A stretch of DNA of 60,242 bases from Crocinitomicaceae bacterium (GTDB lineage Bacteria > Bacteroidota > Bacteroidia > Flavobacteriales_D > Crocinitomicaceae). The notes under the pieces are model-generated. The model saw only the letters and a list, made by a program, of their open reading frames with translations. It was not told the DNA's origin and did no database searches. Where the stretch lies: NCBI GenBank assembly GCA_029252405.1, contig JAQXBM010000051.1, forward strand, positions 1 through 60,242, read 5' to 3'. A program made the translations under genes and the position numbers. Numbering within the stretch: position 1 is the first letter of the stretch; each line of letters begins with the position of its first letter. This document shows, piece after piece, positions 38,192-47,155 of the stretch.

Positions 38192-39704
38192 ATGAAAGAA
38201 AATCTCGATAAAGTTGACCACATTGTAGTGGTCATGCTTGAAAACCGCTCCTTCGATCAAATCCTTGGATACCTGTATACAGATCAGAAAAATATCTCGG
38301 ATGCTGGTCAACCCTATGAAGGGCTGACAGGAAAAGAGACGTGTCCTTATACAAATAACGGCAAGACAACTGAGGTTCCCGTTTCTCGAATAGCTTCTTC
38401 GGATCCATACAATTATGTTATGCCCGGAGCAGACCCAGGAGAAGGGTATCCAGATACCATTGAGCAGTTGTATGGAGCGGCACCTCAAAAAGGAGCAGGT
38501 CTTCCCGCAGTACCAACCAATCCAAACAAGGGGTTTGTAAACAATTTTGCTTCAAAAGCATTACCGGAAGACAAGGATCGAACTCCTCCAATTTATCCAG
38601 GAACGAAGGCAGAAAATATTATGGGCATGTTCACGCCAGAATTGCTGCCAGTAACCTCGGCTTTGGCAAAGGGATATGCAGTTTGTGATCACTGGTACTG
38701 TTCCATTCCGACTGAAACACTTCCGAATCGTTCTTTCATTCATATGGCTACCTCTCAGGGAGTGCTGTGGGATTCTGTCTACGACGCAGCAGGAAAAAAG
38801 GGGGCGAATATTTACGACGCGAAAACTATTTACCACGAAATGGACGAAAAAGGCATAAGCTGGAAGATGTACGCTTATGAGAACAAGGCGGATACCTTAC
38901 CGAATTATACTCATGCCAAATCTGGTATTAAGTATTTGATCGATGCTCCAGCATCGAACTTTGGGTTGTTTTCTGATTTTAAGAAGGAAGTTACTGAAGG
39001 TACAATTGCTGATTATACCTTTCTGGAGCCGGCATGGGGAGCCAATGGAAACAGCATGCATCCAAATTATAATGTGGCTTCAGGAGAAGATTACCTTCAA
39101 GAGTTGTACACAACGCTTCGATCGAATCCGAAGGTATGGGAAAAAACCTTACTCATTATAACATTTGATGAGCACGGTGGAAATTATGACCATGTGTTCC
39201 CTCCAAGAACTGCAGCTCAACCAGATGCACAAAGTTTCAACAAAGAATACGGATTCGACTTCACGCAATTTGGCGTTAGAGTCCCCACTATTTTGGTCTC
39301 TCCGTGGATTGAAAAAGGGTCTGTGTACCCCGTGCCTGAAGGCAGTACTCCGTTCGATCACACCTCGGTTCTTGCTACACTTGAAGCAAAATGATCTGCA
39401 ACCATTAACGGCCCGTGATAAGGCGGCTCCGCATGTCGGCGGGGCATTATCCCTTGACACTGCCCGTCCTGAATCGGATAACCCACTGGCGAATGTAGTT
39501 GCTCCAAAATATACTCCTCCCGTACAGCAAAAAAAGCATGCTGCACACTTGGAAACCATGGCGGCTCATTATTCAGCAGCTTGGCCATACAAAGGCGAGA
39601 AATGGGATGGAACTTATCCAGAATTTAGTTCTTCGCAAGAGGCAAGGAAGTATTATTCGGATCGCTACGAGCACAATTTCCTTAATTCAAATTCCAAGGA
39701 GTAG
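38192..39704 (+). pseudogene. phospholipase C/acid phosphatase-like phosphoesterase, frameshifted near its C-terminus
   Basis: The first reading frame (to 39394) has the phosphoesterase family blocks VDHIVVVMLENRSFDQILGYL at the N-terminus, CDHWYCSIPTETLPNRSFIHMATSQG near residue 165, LLIITFDEHGGNYDHVFPP near 323, RVPTILVSPWIEKGSVYP near 370 and FDHTSVLATLE. It then stops. The expected continuation, LQPLTARDKAAPHVGGAL to the end at 39704, lies in another frame, consistent with loss of two bases at the short A run near 39388. There is no signal peptide. The family cleaves phosphodiesters or phosphomonoesters. About 86% of the protein would still be made. It lies 196 nt after the ferritin-SRPBCC gene, so it may have its own promoter. 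Confidence 0.78.
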
Positions 39705-39879
39705 ACGAAAGATTTCTAATGGTTTAATGGCTGAGTAACATTTGAGTGACAAACGATAACTGGGCGTTTTTAGTAATGCCCGTAATGGAAAATTAGAGTG
39801 AAATTTTCGTTGAATTCAAATTGAAGATCGAAACTTTTTGACTAACTTATATAGGACATAACCTATCAAAACCACTACA

Positions 39880-41475
39880 ATGTTAGTCAAAACCTATGGC
39901 GCAGCTCTGTTCGGAGTTGACGCCAAAACCATTACGATTGAAGTAAATATTGCACAAGGAATTAACTTTTTTCTCGTCGGATTGCCCGATGCTGCGGTCA
40001 AAGAATCGCAACAGCGCATCAAAGCGGCTTTAATGAATAACGACCTAAAATATCCCGCAGGCCGAGAGTTGACCATCAACATGGCACCAGCGGACTTGAG
40101 AAAGGAGGGAGCGACGTTCGATCTTCCCATTGCCTTGGGGATTTTAGCGGGAAGCGATCAACTATCTTCCGAGAAATTGGATAAATACATGATCATCGGA
40201 GAGTTATCCTTGGATGGAAACATCAAGCCGATGAAGGGAATTCTTCCGATCGCACTTCGAGCGAAAAATGAAGGATTCGAAGGGATTATTCTTCCAAAGG
40301 AACATGCTCAGGAAGCTGCAATGGTTGAAGGATTGGATGTTATTCCCGTTGAGACGATTCGCGAAGCAGTCGATTTTTTAGCAGATGAGTTGAGTATAGC
40401 TCCAGTTCAACGAATCGCGCCAAAATTAAGTGCTACGAGTCTACTTTCTACAATTGATTTCTCTGATGTCAAGGGACAAGAAAATTGCAAACGAGCCTTT
40501 GAAATTGCTGCGTCTGGAGGTCATAACGTGATCTTAATTGGACCGCCGGGCTCAGGGAAATCAATGTTGGCAAAACGACTCCCGACTATTCTGCCGCCAA
40601 TGTCGTTGGATGAAGCTTTGGAGACGACGAAAATCCACTCAGTTGTAGGGAAATTGGGCAAGAATGTTGGGTTGGTTGAGGAGAGACCTTTTCGAAAACC
40701 TCACCATACTATTTCAGATGTCGCACTTGTTGGCGGAGGCGGATATCCTCAACCTGGAGAAATTTCCTTGGCGCACAATGGTGTATTGTTCTTGGACGAA
40801 TTGCCTGAATACAAGCGTCAGGTCCTCGAGGTGATGCGTCAGCCAATGGAAGACCAAATGGTCACGATTTCACGTGCCCGTTTCACGATAGATTTTCCAG
40901 CCAACTTTGTGTTGATTGCAGCGATGAATCCATGTCCGTGCGGATACTACAACCACCCAGATCGGGACTGCAGCTGTCCATCAGGAACAGTAGAACGTTA
41001 TTTAAACAAAGTCTCAGGACCTCTTTTGGATCGAATCGACCTCCACATTGAAGTAACGCCAGTTTCGTATACTGAACTTCGAGAGGAGCGATCAGGAGAA
41101 ACCAGCGAAGTCATTCGAAATCGTGTGAACAAAGCGCGTGAAATCCAACGAAGAAGATTTGAAATGGAGATAAAATCCAACTTAGATGACGGAGGGGTGA
41201 GGCTCTCGAACACCGAATCTCAATCTCAAATCATCTCCTCGAACGCCGACATGTCCTCCAAGCAAATCCGCAAATACTGCCAACTAGATTCAGCCTGTGC
41301 TGATATCCTTAAAAAGGCTATGGAGAAGTTTGGCTTTTCGGCAAGAGCTTATGATCGGATTTTGAAAGTAGCAAGAACCATTGCCGATTTGGACGGTGCG
41401 AATGAGATCGGAACGCGACATATTGCCGAGGCGGTTCAGTATCGAAGTTTGGATAGAAAGGAGTGGGGAGGGTAA
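39880..41475 (+). CDS. comM: ComM/YifB family magnesium chelatase-like AAA+ ATPase
   Basis: The 531-aa protein has an N-terminal Lon-protease-like domain (residues 1-170; LPDAAVKESQQRIKAAL, FDLPIALGIL), then an AAA+ Mg-chelatase domain. That domain has Walker A GPPGSGKSMLAKR near residue 221, Walker B GVLFLDELPEY near 305, and AAMNPCPCGYY near 347 with the cysteine cluster. The C-terminal domain ends in RAYDRILKVARTIADLDG and HIAEAVQYRSLDR. ComM drives branch migration during integration of transformed DNA. Compared with the usual family spacing there is an insertion of about 20 residues before MSSKQIRKYC (about residues 431-450), produced by an embedded repeat. All catalytic motifs remain. 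Confidence 0.92.
   Translation: MLVKTYGAALFGVDAKTITIEVNIAQGINFFLVGLPDAAVKESQQRIKAALMNNDLKYPAGRELTINMAPADLRKEGATFDLPIALGILAGSDQLSSEKLDKYMIIGELSLDGNIKPMKGILPIALRAKNEGFEGIILPKEHAQEAAMVEGLDVIPVETIREAVDFLADELSIAPVQRIAPKLSATSLLSTIDFSDVKGQENCKRAFEIAASGGHNVILIGPPGSGKSMLAKRLPTILPPMSLDEALETTKIHSVVGKLGKNVGLVEERPFRKPHHTISDVALVGGGGYPQPGEISLAHNGVLFLDELPEYKRQVLEVMRQPMEDQMVTISRARFTIDFPANFVLIAAMNPCPCGYYNHPDRDCSCPSGTVERYLNKVSGPLLDRIDLHIEVTPVSYTELREERSGETSEVIRNRVNKAREIQRRRFEMEIKSNLDDGGVRLSNTESQSQIISSNADMSSKQIRKYCQLDSACADILKKAMEKFGFSARAYDRILKVARTIADLDGANEIGTRHIAEAVQYRSLDRKEWGG
41191..41211 (+). repeat. left arm of the palindromic element embedded in comM
   Basis: These 21 bases are identical to 14311-14331. Here they encode GGVRLSN within ComM, in frame, at a place where the family normally has a short loop. 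The right arm of the palindrome is not preserved, although similar fragments (TCTC, CTCGAAC) occur in the next 35 nt. Confidence 0.7.
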
Positions 41476-41768
41476 GCTATTATCTCATTAACATTAAATG
41501 CTCGCTGAACCTGAACAAGCCAGAGAGACTCAATCGCAAAGAAACGCTAGTAACCTTGTTTATCTGGAACATTTGAGAAAAGAAAACGCGACTAGATATA
41601 TGAAATGTAGATGAAAAATACCTCGTGCGAATGACAAGACGAACTTTTTACTTTAATAATTTAGTTATACCTGTTGACATTGCGATCTTTTTTCTTGATT
41701 TTTGTTAGGTCATCAGCCTAATGTCATTGATATTATAGCTGAGATATAACAATAATTACTACTAACCT
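41476..41768 (+). other. intergenic region upstream of the subtilase gene
   Basis: There is no gene in these 293 nt. A small TTAGG/CCTAA hairpin lies near 41705-41721 and AT-rich sequence precedes the start codon, but no TAnnTTTG promoter is convincing. The left end would be the left boundary of the proposed insertion next to comM. Confidence 0.4.
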
Positions 41769-44700
41769 ATGAATAACACACTCCCAAAATCACTCCTGAT
41801 CCTTGTCTTACTTTTATTGTGCATTAATGCTAAGAATGCCTTGGCCCAAGATCCACAAAGTGCACTGCGTATAGAAATTATTAACCCCGAAGATGTTCCG
41901 GAAGTGATAGATGCTGGAGCTTATCTAGACATTCTGTTTACGAACCCACAAGTGCAGCAGGTATTTGATAATTACGATGTGACGATGTTCACGAAGGAAT
42001 TTCCTTTGTTTCAGGGAGTACCTGGGCTTAAGAACATTTATTATGTGCAGTACGATAGCACAGGAGCTGACCTTTCTCTTGACTTGAGTACATTGAACTA
42101 CTTTCCGCTCGTTGAAAACGTTGGGTTCGGAGAGGCATTGGCCATACCAACGGATTATGTGTCATTCACTTCTCTCGACTATATTAATGTCCCACAAGCT
42201 TGGGAAATAACGGAAAGTACACCAGGTGTTAAATTAGGTCAAATAGATCTCTATTTGAGAGATCCTAGCTTAAATACACAAGTTGACCTTGATGAGTCCA
42301 TTGAAATTGGAACAGGGTCAAATTTCCAAACAGTTAGTAGCGGTCATGCGTCTGGAGTGGGCAGAACAATAGCCGCACAGGCTAATAATGGCATTTGTGA
42401 TCCATTTGGTTTCTGCGCTGGAGTTGGCTACGATTCTCGACTATATGCTGGCTATGGGTCATTTTCATTAAATATTCAAGAGCAAATCACACGTGGAGTA
42501 AGAGCCGTTAACATTAGCATGACAAGTGGTTGTAATTTTTCAGCCATTGAACAACTGTTTTATGACAAAGTTGCCGAAAAGGGCGTAATAATCGTTGCAG
42601 CTGCTGGCAATGGTACTGTTGGAGCGGCCAATCATGGGTTAGTGGGCGGAGGGTGCTTTACTGGATCTTTTGACAATATAGCCTGTAACGCTAATTATAC
42701 GGGCAATTCAAATGGATACCTGTATCCTGCTTCCTACGACAACGTTATTTCTGTTACTGGTAACAGCAATTTGAATGACAATATTCTATGGGGTAATACA
42801 GGATACGATTGCGATATAATTCCTGGCAATGATACGTTTTATGATAGATTACTTACAGTAAACGATCGAGTAGATGTGATTTCTTCGTCAAGCGCTGCGG
42901 TCTACGGAGCTGAATTTGGAACCACCTCTTTTTGCGCTCCGATAGTGACCGGTGCCATCGGATTAATGCTTTCAGTGAACCCGAACCTTGATATCGATGA
43001 GTGCATCGATATCTTCAACCTTACCGGTGTGGATGTCTCAAGTGTAGGGACTAACTCTAACTATTTCCAAACCGTTCTACTCGAACAAGATCGAATGCGC
43101 AATGAGGTACGTCGTATTGATGTCGAAGCAGCGGTAATAGAAGCCAAAAATAGGTACGATGCATGGTTGGTATTGCAGCAGGCTGAGCCAACGCAGTTTG
43201 ATCGCATCCTTGTTGGGTCACACGTAACAGACGGAATAAATTCTTATGCGCTTAACTGGATCGATTACGACAACGATAACGATTTAGACATCTTCAATTC
43301 AACCAATCAAAGTACTCCTCAGGATCCAAACCCTGAGTTTAATATGTTTGAAAATTTGTGTGGGGCATTGACTGACTTTGTAGATGTATCTCTTCCTGGA
43401 CTCGATTCAGACAATAAACAGTTCCTTCGCATTGGTTGGGGTGATTTTAACAATGATGGTAACAAGGATTATATAGGAATCAATGAAGACAATGAATTAA
43501 TCTTCTTTGAGAACACAGGTAATTCCTCCTTTAACCCAAGTCTGATCGTAGCATTGCCTTCCAACCTTCCACTGCGTAATGGCGGTGTAGCTGATTTCAA
43601 CGCTGATGGGAACCTGGATTTCATGCTTGGTGGATTGCTTGCTACCGCGCCCAATAATGTCCGTGTATTTCAAGGAAATGGAGATGGTACATTTACTCAG
43701 ATCACAGGAAATACGACAGATATTTATGTTGACCTCTTTAGTGTATTGGAAGTTACCACAGGAGACATCAATGGTGACGGTCACCAGGACATCGCTGCCA
43801 TTGGCGTGCTGGGTCCGGAAAAATTGAACCTTTATTTAGGAGACGGCAACTTTGGATTCACCAAAGCCATTTTGGATCTTGATCCGGCTCACCTCGCAAT
43901 TGGAGGGTACGGTGTTACCATGGTCGATTATGATAACGATACAGATCTCGATCTTTACTTCTTTGGTTTTCCTAACGGAGTATTGTATAACAATCTGAAT
44001 AACGGTAAGTTCTTCTACGTGGATAATGTGTTAATTACGACCGATCCAACTCTTCCAAATTCGAATGTCACTTGGGGCGATTATGATAACGATGGAGATC
44101 AGGACGTTTATATTCCTTCTCTACAAACCAAAACATTGTACAATAATGAGCGCGGAATCATTTTCTCAGCAGCCACGAACGAATTTCCAAGTTTTGGAAG
44201 CGAAACGGATCATGAAACAAATGATGCGGCCTTTGGGGATGCGGACAACGACGGAGATCTTGATCTCTATGTAAATAACTTCTTCAATAACGATTTGAAT
44301 AATTACTTCTATGAGAACCTCGGGAACGCAAATAGTTGGATCAAATTGAAGCTAGCAGGTTCCAATCAAGATTACGGTTTCGTAGGAACAGGAGGATTAC
44401 CACGTAAAACTTCATTATCTGCGGAAGGAACTAGGATTGTTGCCACGGTGACATCATTCTCAGGCCCTCCGAGCTCGGTCAATTGTACCCAAATAAGACA
44501 CATTCAAACGGGCGATGGATCACCACATGATGTACATTTTGGGTTTGGTGATCATACGGGATCTGTATCAATTCGTATCCAATGGCCATCCGGACTAGAA
44601 GAACTGTTCGTTCTTGCAGTGAATAATTGTTATCAGATTACGGAAGGTTCTGGAACGTTTACAACAGGATGTGCTTGCACAGCTGATCTTCCGGCAGGTA

Positions 44701-46511
44701 ATGAGATTGCAGGTACTGTTGGTTTCGACGATAATCACGACTGCGATTGTGACGACGACAACGATGGCATTGTAGATTATCCATTGGATAATTTCTTTGT
44801 ACAGATTGATGAAGATTTAGGAGGAGGAACAATTGGATCAACCTATTTTGCGCAAACGCAACCAACTGGCGAGTACAGTATGCTTGTGCCAAACGGGGAT
44901 TACATTATCACACCGTATCTGGCAGGGACAGCCTATCAATTATCGAACGACTGCACAGGTAATCCGAATAATTTTACGCCTAATAATTACTCAGTAACTG
45001 TTCCGCCGAATTCATACGATAACGATTTCTGTCTTTACTCTACGGATTGTGATATTGATGTTTCGGTTTATCCAGTATACCAGAGCCCGGCATCAGCTCC
45101 ATGCCCGGATATTGATCAACAATATTGCATGACGATTTCGAACAATGGAACATCTACGATTGACCCAGTATTTACGCTGAATTTGGATGATAATATGATG
45201 ATCAACTCGGTAAATTCCCCATGTGGAACAGTTGTGATTGATAATGTGGCGAATACAATTACACTTAACTATGTTGGTTCATTCGGCCCTGGAGAAGTAT
45301 GCACAATTTGTGCGGATGTGACAATAGATTCAGGAATACTTGGGAGCACTTTGTTAACTCTTGCCGAAGTCGGAGGAACATGCACTGAAACGGATCAAAT
45401 GCAAGAGTTCGTTAATTGCGCAATTGATCCAAACGATAAATTGCTAGTAAATCCGCAAAGTTGTGGACCGGAAAATAATATCGCCAATGACCAACTGTTA
45501 ACCTACAGAATTCGCTATCAGAATGAAGGAAATGCACCAGCGGTGAATGTAGTGATTAAGGATTTGTTGGATGAAAATATGGACATCTCTACTTTCCAGG
45601 TGTTAAGCACGAGTCATACAATTGACAATGTATCGATACTCCCTGGGAACAAGTTGATTTTAGAGATGAATGATATCCAATTGCCACCATTAAGCGTTGA
45701 TCCAGCAGGAAGCCAAGGATTCGTGATCTTTGGAATAAAAGCCTTATCGAATGTTCCAGAAGGAACAATTGTGGACAATACAGCGTCGATCTACTTTGAC
45801 TTAAATGAGGCGGTGGTAACCAATACGGTATTCAACACACTGAGGGAATACCCAAGTCCTGATGTTCAATTTACTTGGAGTAATTCATGTACCTCATTGG
45901 ATATTAGTTATGACTTTGAGTATACAGGAGCGACACCAGATGGTGCAACGTATCTTTGGGATTTTGGTCCGAATGCAACTCCACAGTTCAGTACGGATGC
46001 CAATCCTACGGATATCTTATTTTCGAATGGCAACACCGAGTCGGTCACACTTACTGTTTTGAGATACGGATGCGACGAATCATTGACACAGGATGTGGGA
46101 GTGAGCAGTCCAGTTGGATGTAATGGAAATAATAATAAGGTTGAGATATGTCACAATGGAAATACTCTTTGTATTAATATCAATGCACTTCAGGCTCATT
46201 TAGATCATGGAGATTGTGTTGGAGAATGTTCTTCGAACAAATCAGCTATCCAAGGTGGGAAAGACGAAACGAATGACGCTAAGGACATTAGTGTATTCCC
46301 GAATCCTAGTGAAGGAAAGTTCAACGTAGAACTAAATGATGTTAATGTAATCGAGTATCAAGTAATCGGAATGCTTGGTTCTATTGTTTTAGAAGGGAAA
46401 CCTAATGGAAATAAGTTCCTCTTGGATTTGACTAATAAGAACTCGGGTGTATATATGCTGATTGTGATTACCGATGAAGGACTCTTGACGCAGCGTATTG
46501 AAAAAATGTAA
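41769..46511 (+). CDS. giant secreted subtilase-FG-GAP-ASPIC protein with T9SS type A domain
   Basis: The 1580-aa protein has a signal peptide ending ALAQD near residue 26. Residues of about 130-425 are a subtilisin-like S8 domain: Asp in VKLGQIDLYLRD (about 159), His in SSGHASGVGRTIAA (about 192), Asn in VAAAGNG, and Ser in GTTSFCAPIVTGAIGLML (about 386). About seven FG-GAP/VCBS calcium-loop repeats follow (490-870; DYDNDNDLD, GDFNNDGNKD, GDYDNDGDQD and so on), then an ASPIC/UnbV domain (HFGFGDHTGSVSIRIQWPSG). Then come an SdrD-B-like segment, a conserved-repeat domain (YRIRYQNEGNAPA), a PKD-like domain and a CHNGNTLCI..NALQAHLDHGD motif. The type A sorting end is VFPNPSEGKFNVEL. The triad appears complete, so a secreted protease is likely. 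Confidence 0.85.
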   Translation: MNNTLPKSLLILVLLLLCINAKNALAQDPQSALRIEIINPEDVPEVIDAGAYLDILFTNPQVQQVFDNYDVTMFTKEFPLFQGVPGLKNIYYVQYDSTGADLSLDLSTLNYFPLVENVGFGEALAIPTDYVSFTSLDYINVPQAWEITESTPGVKLGQIDLYLRDPSLNTQVDLDESIEIGTGSNFQTVSSGHASGVGRTIAAQANNGICDPFGFCAGVGYDSRLYAGYGSFSLNIQEQITRGVRAVNISMTSGCNFSAIEQLFYDKVAEKGVIIVAAAGNGTVGAANHGLVGGGCFTGSFDNIACNANYTGNSNGYLYPASYDNVISVTGNSNLNDNILWGNTGYDCDIIPGNDTFYDRLLTVNDRVDVISSSSAAVYGAEFGTTSFCAPIVTGAIGLMLSVNPNLDIDECIDIFNLTGVDVSSVGTNSNYFQTVLLEQDRMRNEVRRIDVEAAVIEAKNRYDAWLVLQQAEPTQFDRILVGSHVTDGINSYALNWIDYDNDNDLDIFNSTNQSTPQDPNPEFNMFENLCGALTDFVDVSLPGLDSDNKQFLRIGWGDFNNDGNKDYIGINEDNELIFFENTGNSSFNPSLIVALPSNLPLRNGGVADFNADGNLDFMLGGLLATAPNNVRVFQGNGDGTFTQITGNTTDIYVDLFSVLEVTTGDINGDGHQDIAAIGVLGPEKLNLYLGDGNFGFTKAILDLDPAHLAIGGYGVTMVDYDNDTDLDLYFFGFPNGVLYNNLNNGKFFYVDNVLITTDPTLPNSNVTWGDYDNDGDQDVYIPSLQTKTLYNNERGIIFSAATNEFPSFGSETDHETNDAAFGDADNDGDLDLYVNNFFNNDLNNYFYENLGNANSWIKLKLAGSNQDYGFVGTGGLPRKTSLSAEGTRIVATVTSFSGPPSSVNCTQIRHIQTGDGSPHDVHFGFGDHTGSVSIRIQWPSGLEELFVLAVNNCYQITEGSGTFTTGCACTADLPAGNEIAGTVGFDDNHDCDCDDDNDGIVDYPLDNFFVQIDEDLGGGTIGSTYFAQTQPTGEYSMLVPNGDYIITPYLAGTAYQLSNDCTGNPNNFTPNNYSVTVPPNSYDNDFCLYSTDCDIDVSVYPVYQSPASAPCPDIDQQYCMTISNNGTSTIDPVFTLNLDDNMMINSVNSPCGTVVIDNVANTITLNYVGSFGPGEVCTICADVTIDSGILGSTLLTLAEVGGTCTETDQMQEFVNCAIDPNDKLLVNPQSCGPENNIANDQLLTYRIRYQNEGNAPAVNVVIKDLLDENMDISTFQVLSTSHTIDNVSILPGNKLILEMNDIQLPPLSVDPAGSQGFVIFGIKALSNVPEGTIVDNTASIYFDLNEAVVTNTVFNTLREYPSPDVQFTWSNSCTSLDISYDFEYTGATPDGATYLWDFGPNATPQFSTDANPTDILFSNGNTESVTLTVLRYGCDESLTQDVGVSSPVGCNGNNNKVEICHNGNTLCININALQAHLDHGDCVGECSSNKSAIQGGKDETNDAKDISVFPNPSEGKFNVELNDVNVIEYQVIGMLGSIVLEGKPNGNKFLLDLTNKNSGVYMLIVITDEGLLTQRIEKM

Positions 46512-46527
46512 TTTCGTTTGATTGAGA

Positions 46528-46556
46528 AGAGAGGTTTAAGACCTCTCTTTTTTTTT
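46528..46556 (+). terminator. intrinsic terminator of the subtilase gene
   Basis: A perfect 9-bp stem (46528-46536 with 46542-46550) is followed by a T tract. The comM-like remnant begins within the T tract. Confidence 0.88.
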
Positions 46557-46611
46557 CTACAATAGCCTACGATCAAATCTTGAAAGTCACTCGAACCATC
46601 CGGAGTTGGAC
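46553..46611 (+). pseudogene. remnant matching the 3' end of comM
   Basis: In frame from 46553 the translation reads FSTIAYDQILKVTRTI, and after correcting one missing base near 46600 it ends AELD. The intact comM product has FSARAYDRILKVARTIADLD at the same place, so about 15 of 20 residues agree. At DNA level the two differ mainly at third positions, so this was once coding sequence. It lies 5 kb from the end of intact comM with only the subtilase gene between. It is either the displaced original comM end or a fragment of a second comM. Confidence 0.65.
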
Positions 46612-46821
46612 ATTACAGCGCAATTCCAAGATGAGAAAGGAAGAGGATCGGCTTCAAGCTCAAGTCCATCGGTAATTATTGGTCCGCCATCCGATGATAA
46701 TCAACGAGAGGAGGTGAAAGATCCAAACGAGAATCCGACAGATGGTAATCCTGGTAAAAAAGGATGTCTGGGTACTGCTGTATTCTTGTTGTTGATTTTA
46801 GTATGGTTGACAGTGATTTAA
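46606..46821 (+). CDS. possible small tail-anchored protein
   Basis: The 71-aa frame has a polar, Ser/Pro/Asn-rich body (residues 5-50) and one C-terminal hydrophobic helix (GTAVFLLLILVWLTVI), the layout of a tail-anchored membrane protein. The only start is a TTG that lies inside the comM remnant, and there is no visible ribosome-binding site or promoter. It may be a real short gene or a chance frame downstream of the remnant. Confidence 0.3.
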   Translation: MDITAQFQDEKGRGSASSSSPSVIIGPPSDDNQREEVKDPNENPTDGNPGKKGCLGTAVFLLLILVWLTVI

Positions 46822-47155
46822 TTCCCAATAAGCAGGATCCCTTTGTTGAATGCAACTTTGAGCATCGAACATTGGGATTCTGCTGTTAAGCAATTTTCTG
46901 TTAAGGCGATCGACTGATGAACTCCTTTAGTCGATCGTTCAGCAGGAGTGATTTTAGTAACTTGGCTATATGTTATTTGACATAAGCTCAGACTGCCATT
47001 AATAGATCTACGTTCAATTGTTAATATGCCTTCTCACCTCGATTGCGATCGAGGAGGTAGGGCTTTTTTTGTTGAATCGACTCGACGATTTATGACGCTT
47101 CGTATTTGAGAATTCCACATTTTTTGGGAAACTACAGTGAACAGAATTCATCTCA
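46822..47155. other. intergenic region with inverted repeats
   Basis: There is no gene in these 334 nt. A perfect 9-bp inverted repeat CGATCGACT/AGTCGATCG is at 46907-46915 and 46929-46937. A longer imperfect pair is formed by TTCCCAAT near 46822 and ATTGGGA near 46871. A terminator-like hairpin follows at 47028-47063. Confidence 0.5.
47028..47070 (+). terminator. hairpin with T tract between convergent genes
   Basis: A 7-bp perfect inner stem CCTCGAT/ATCGAGG (47037-47043 with 47048-47054, loop TGCG) is extended outward by imperfect pairing to GCC/GGC (47028-47063) and is followed by seven T residues. No clear gene ends just upstream on the plus strand, so it may serve the 46606 frame or a lost gene. 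Confidence 0.7.

Noticed and set aside
39165-39704. A separate gene starting at 39165
   Set aside because: Its first part is an out-of-frame shadow of the phosphoesterase gene; only the part after about 39388 is real, as the shifted C-terminus.
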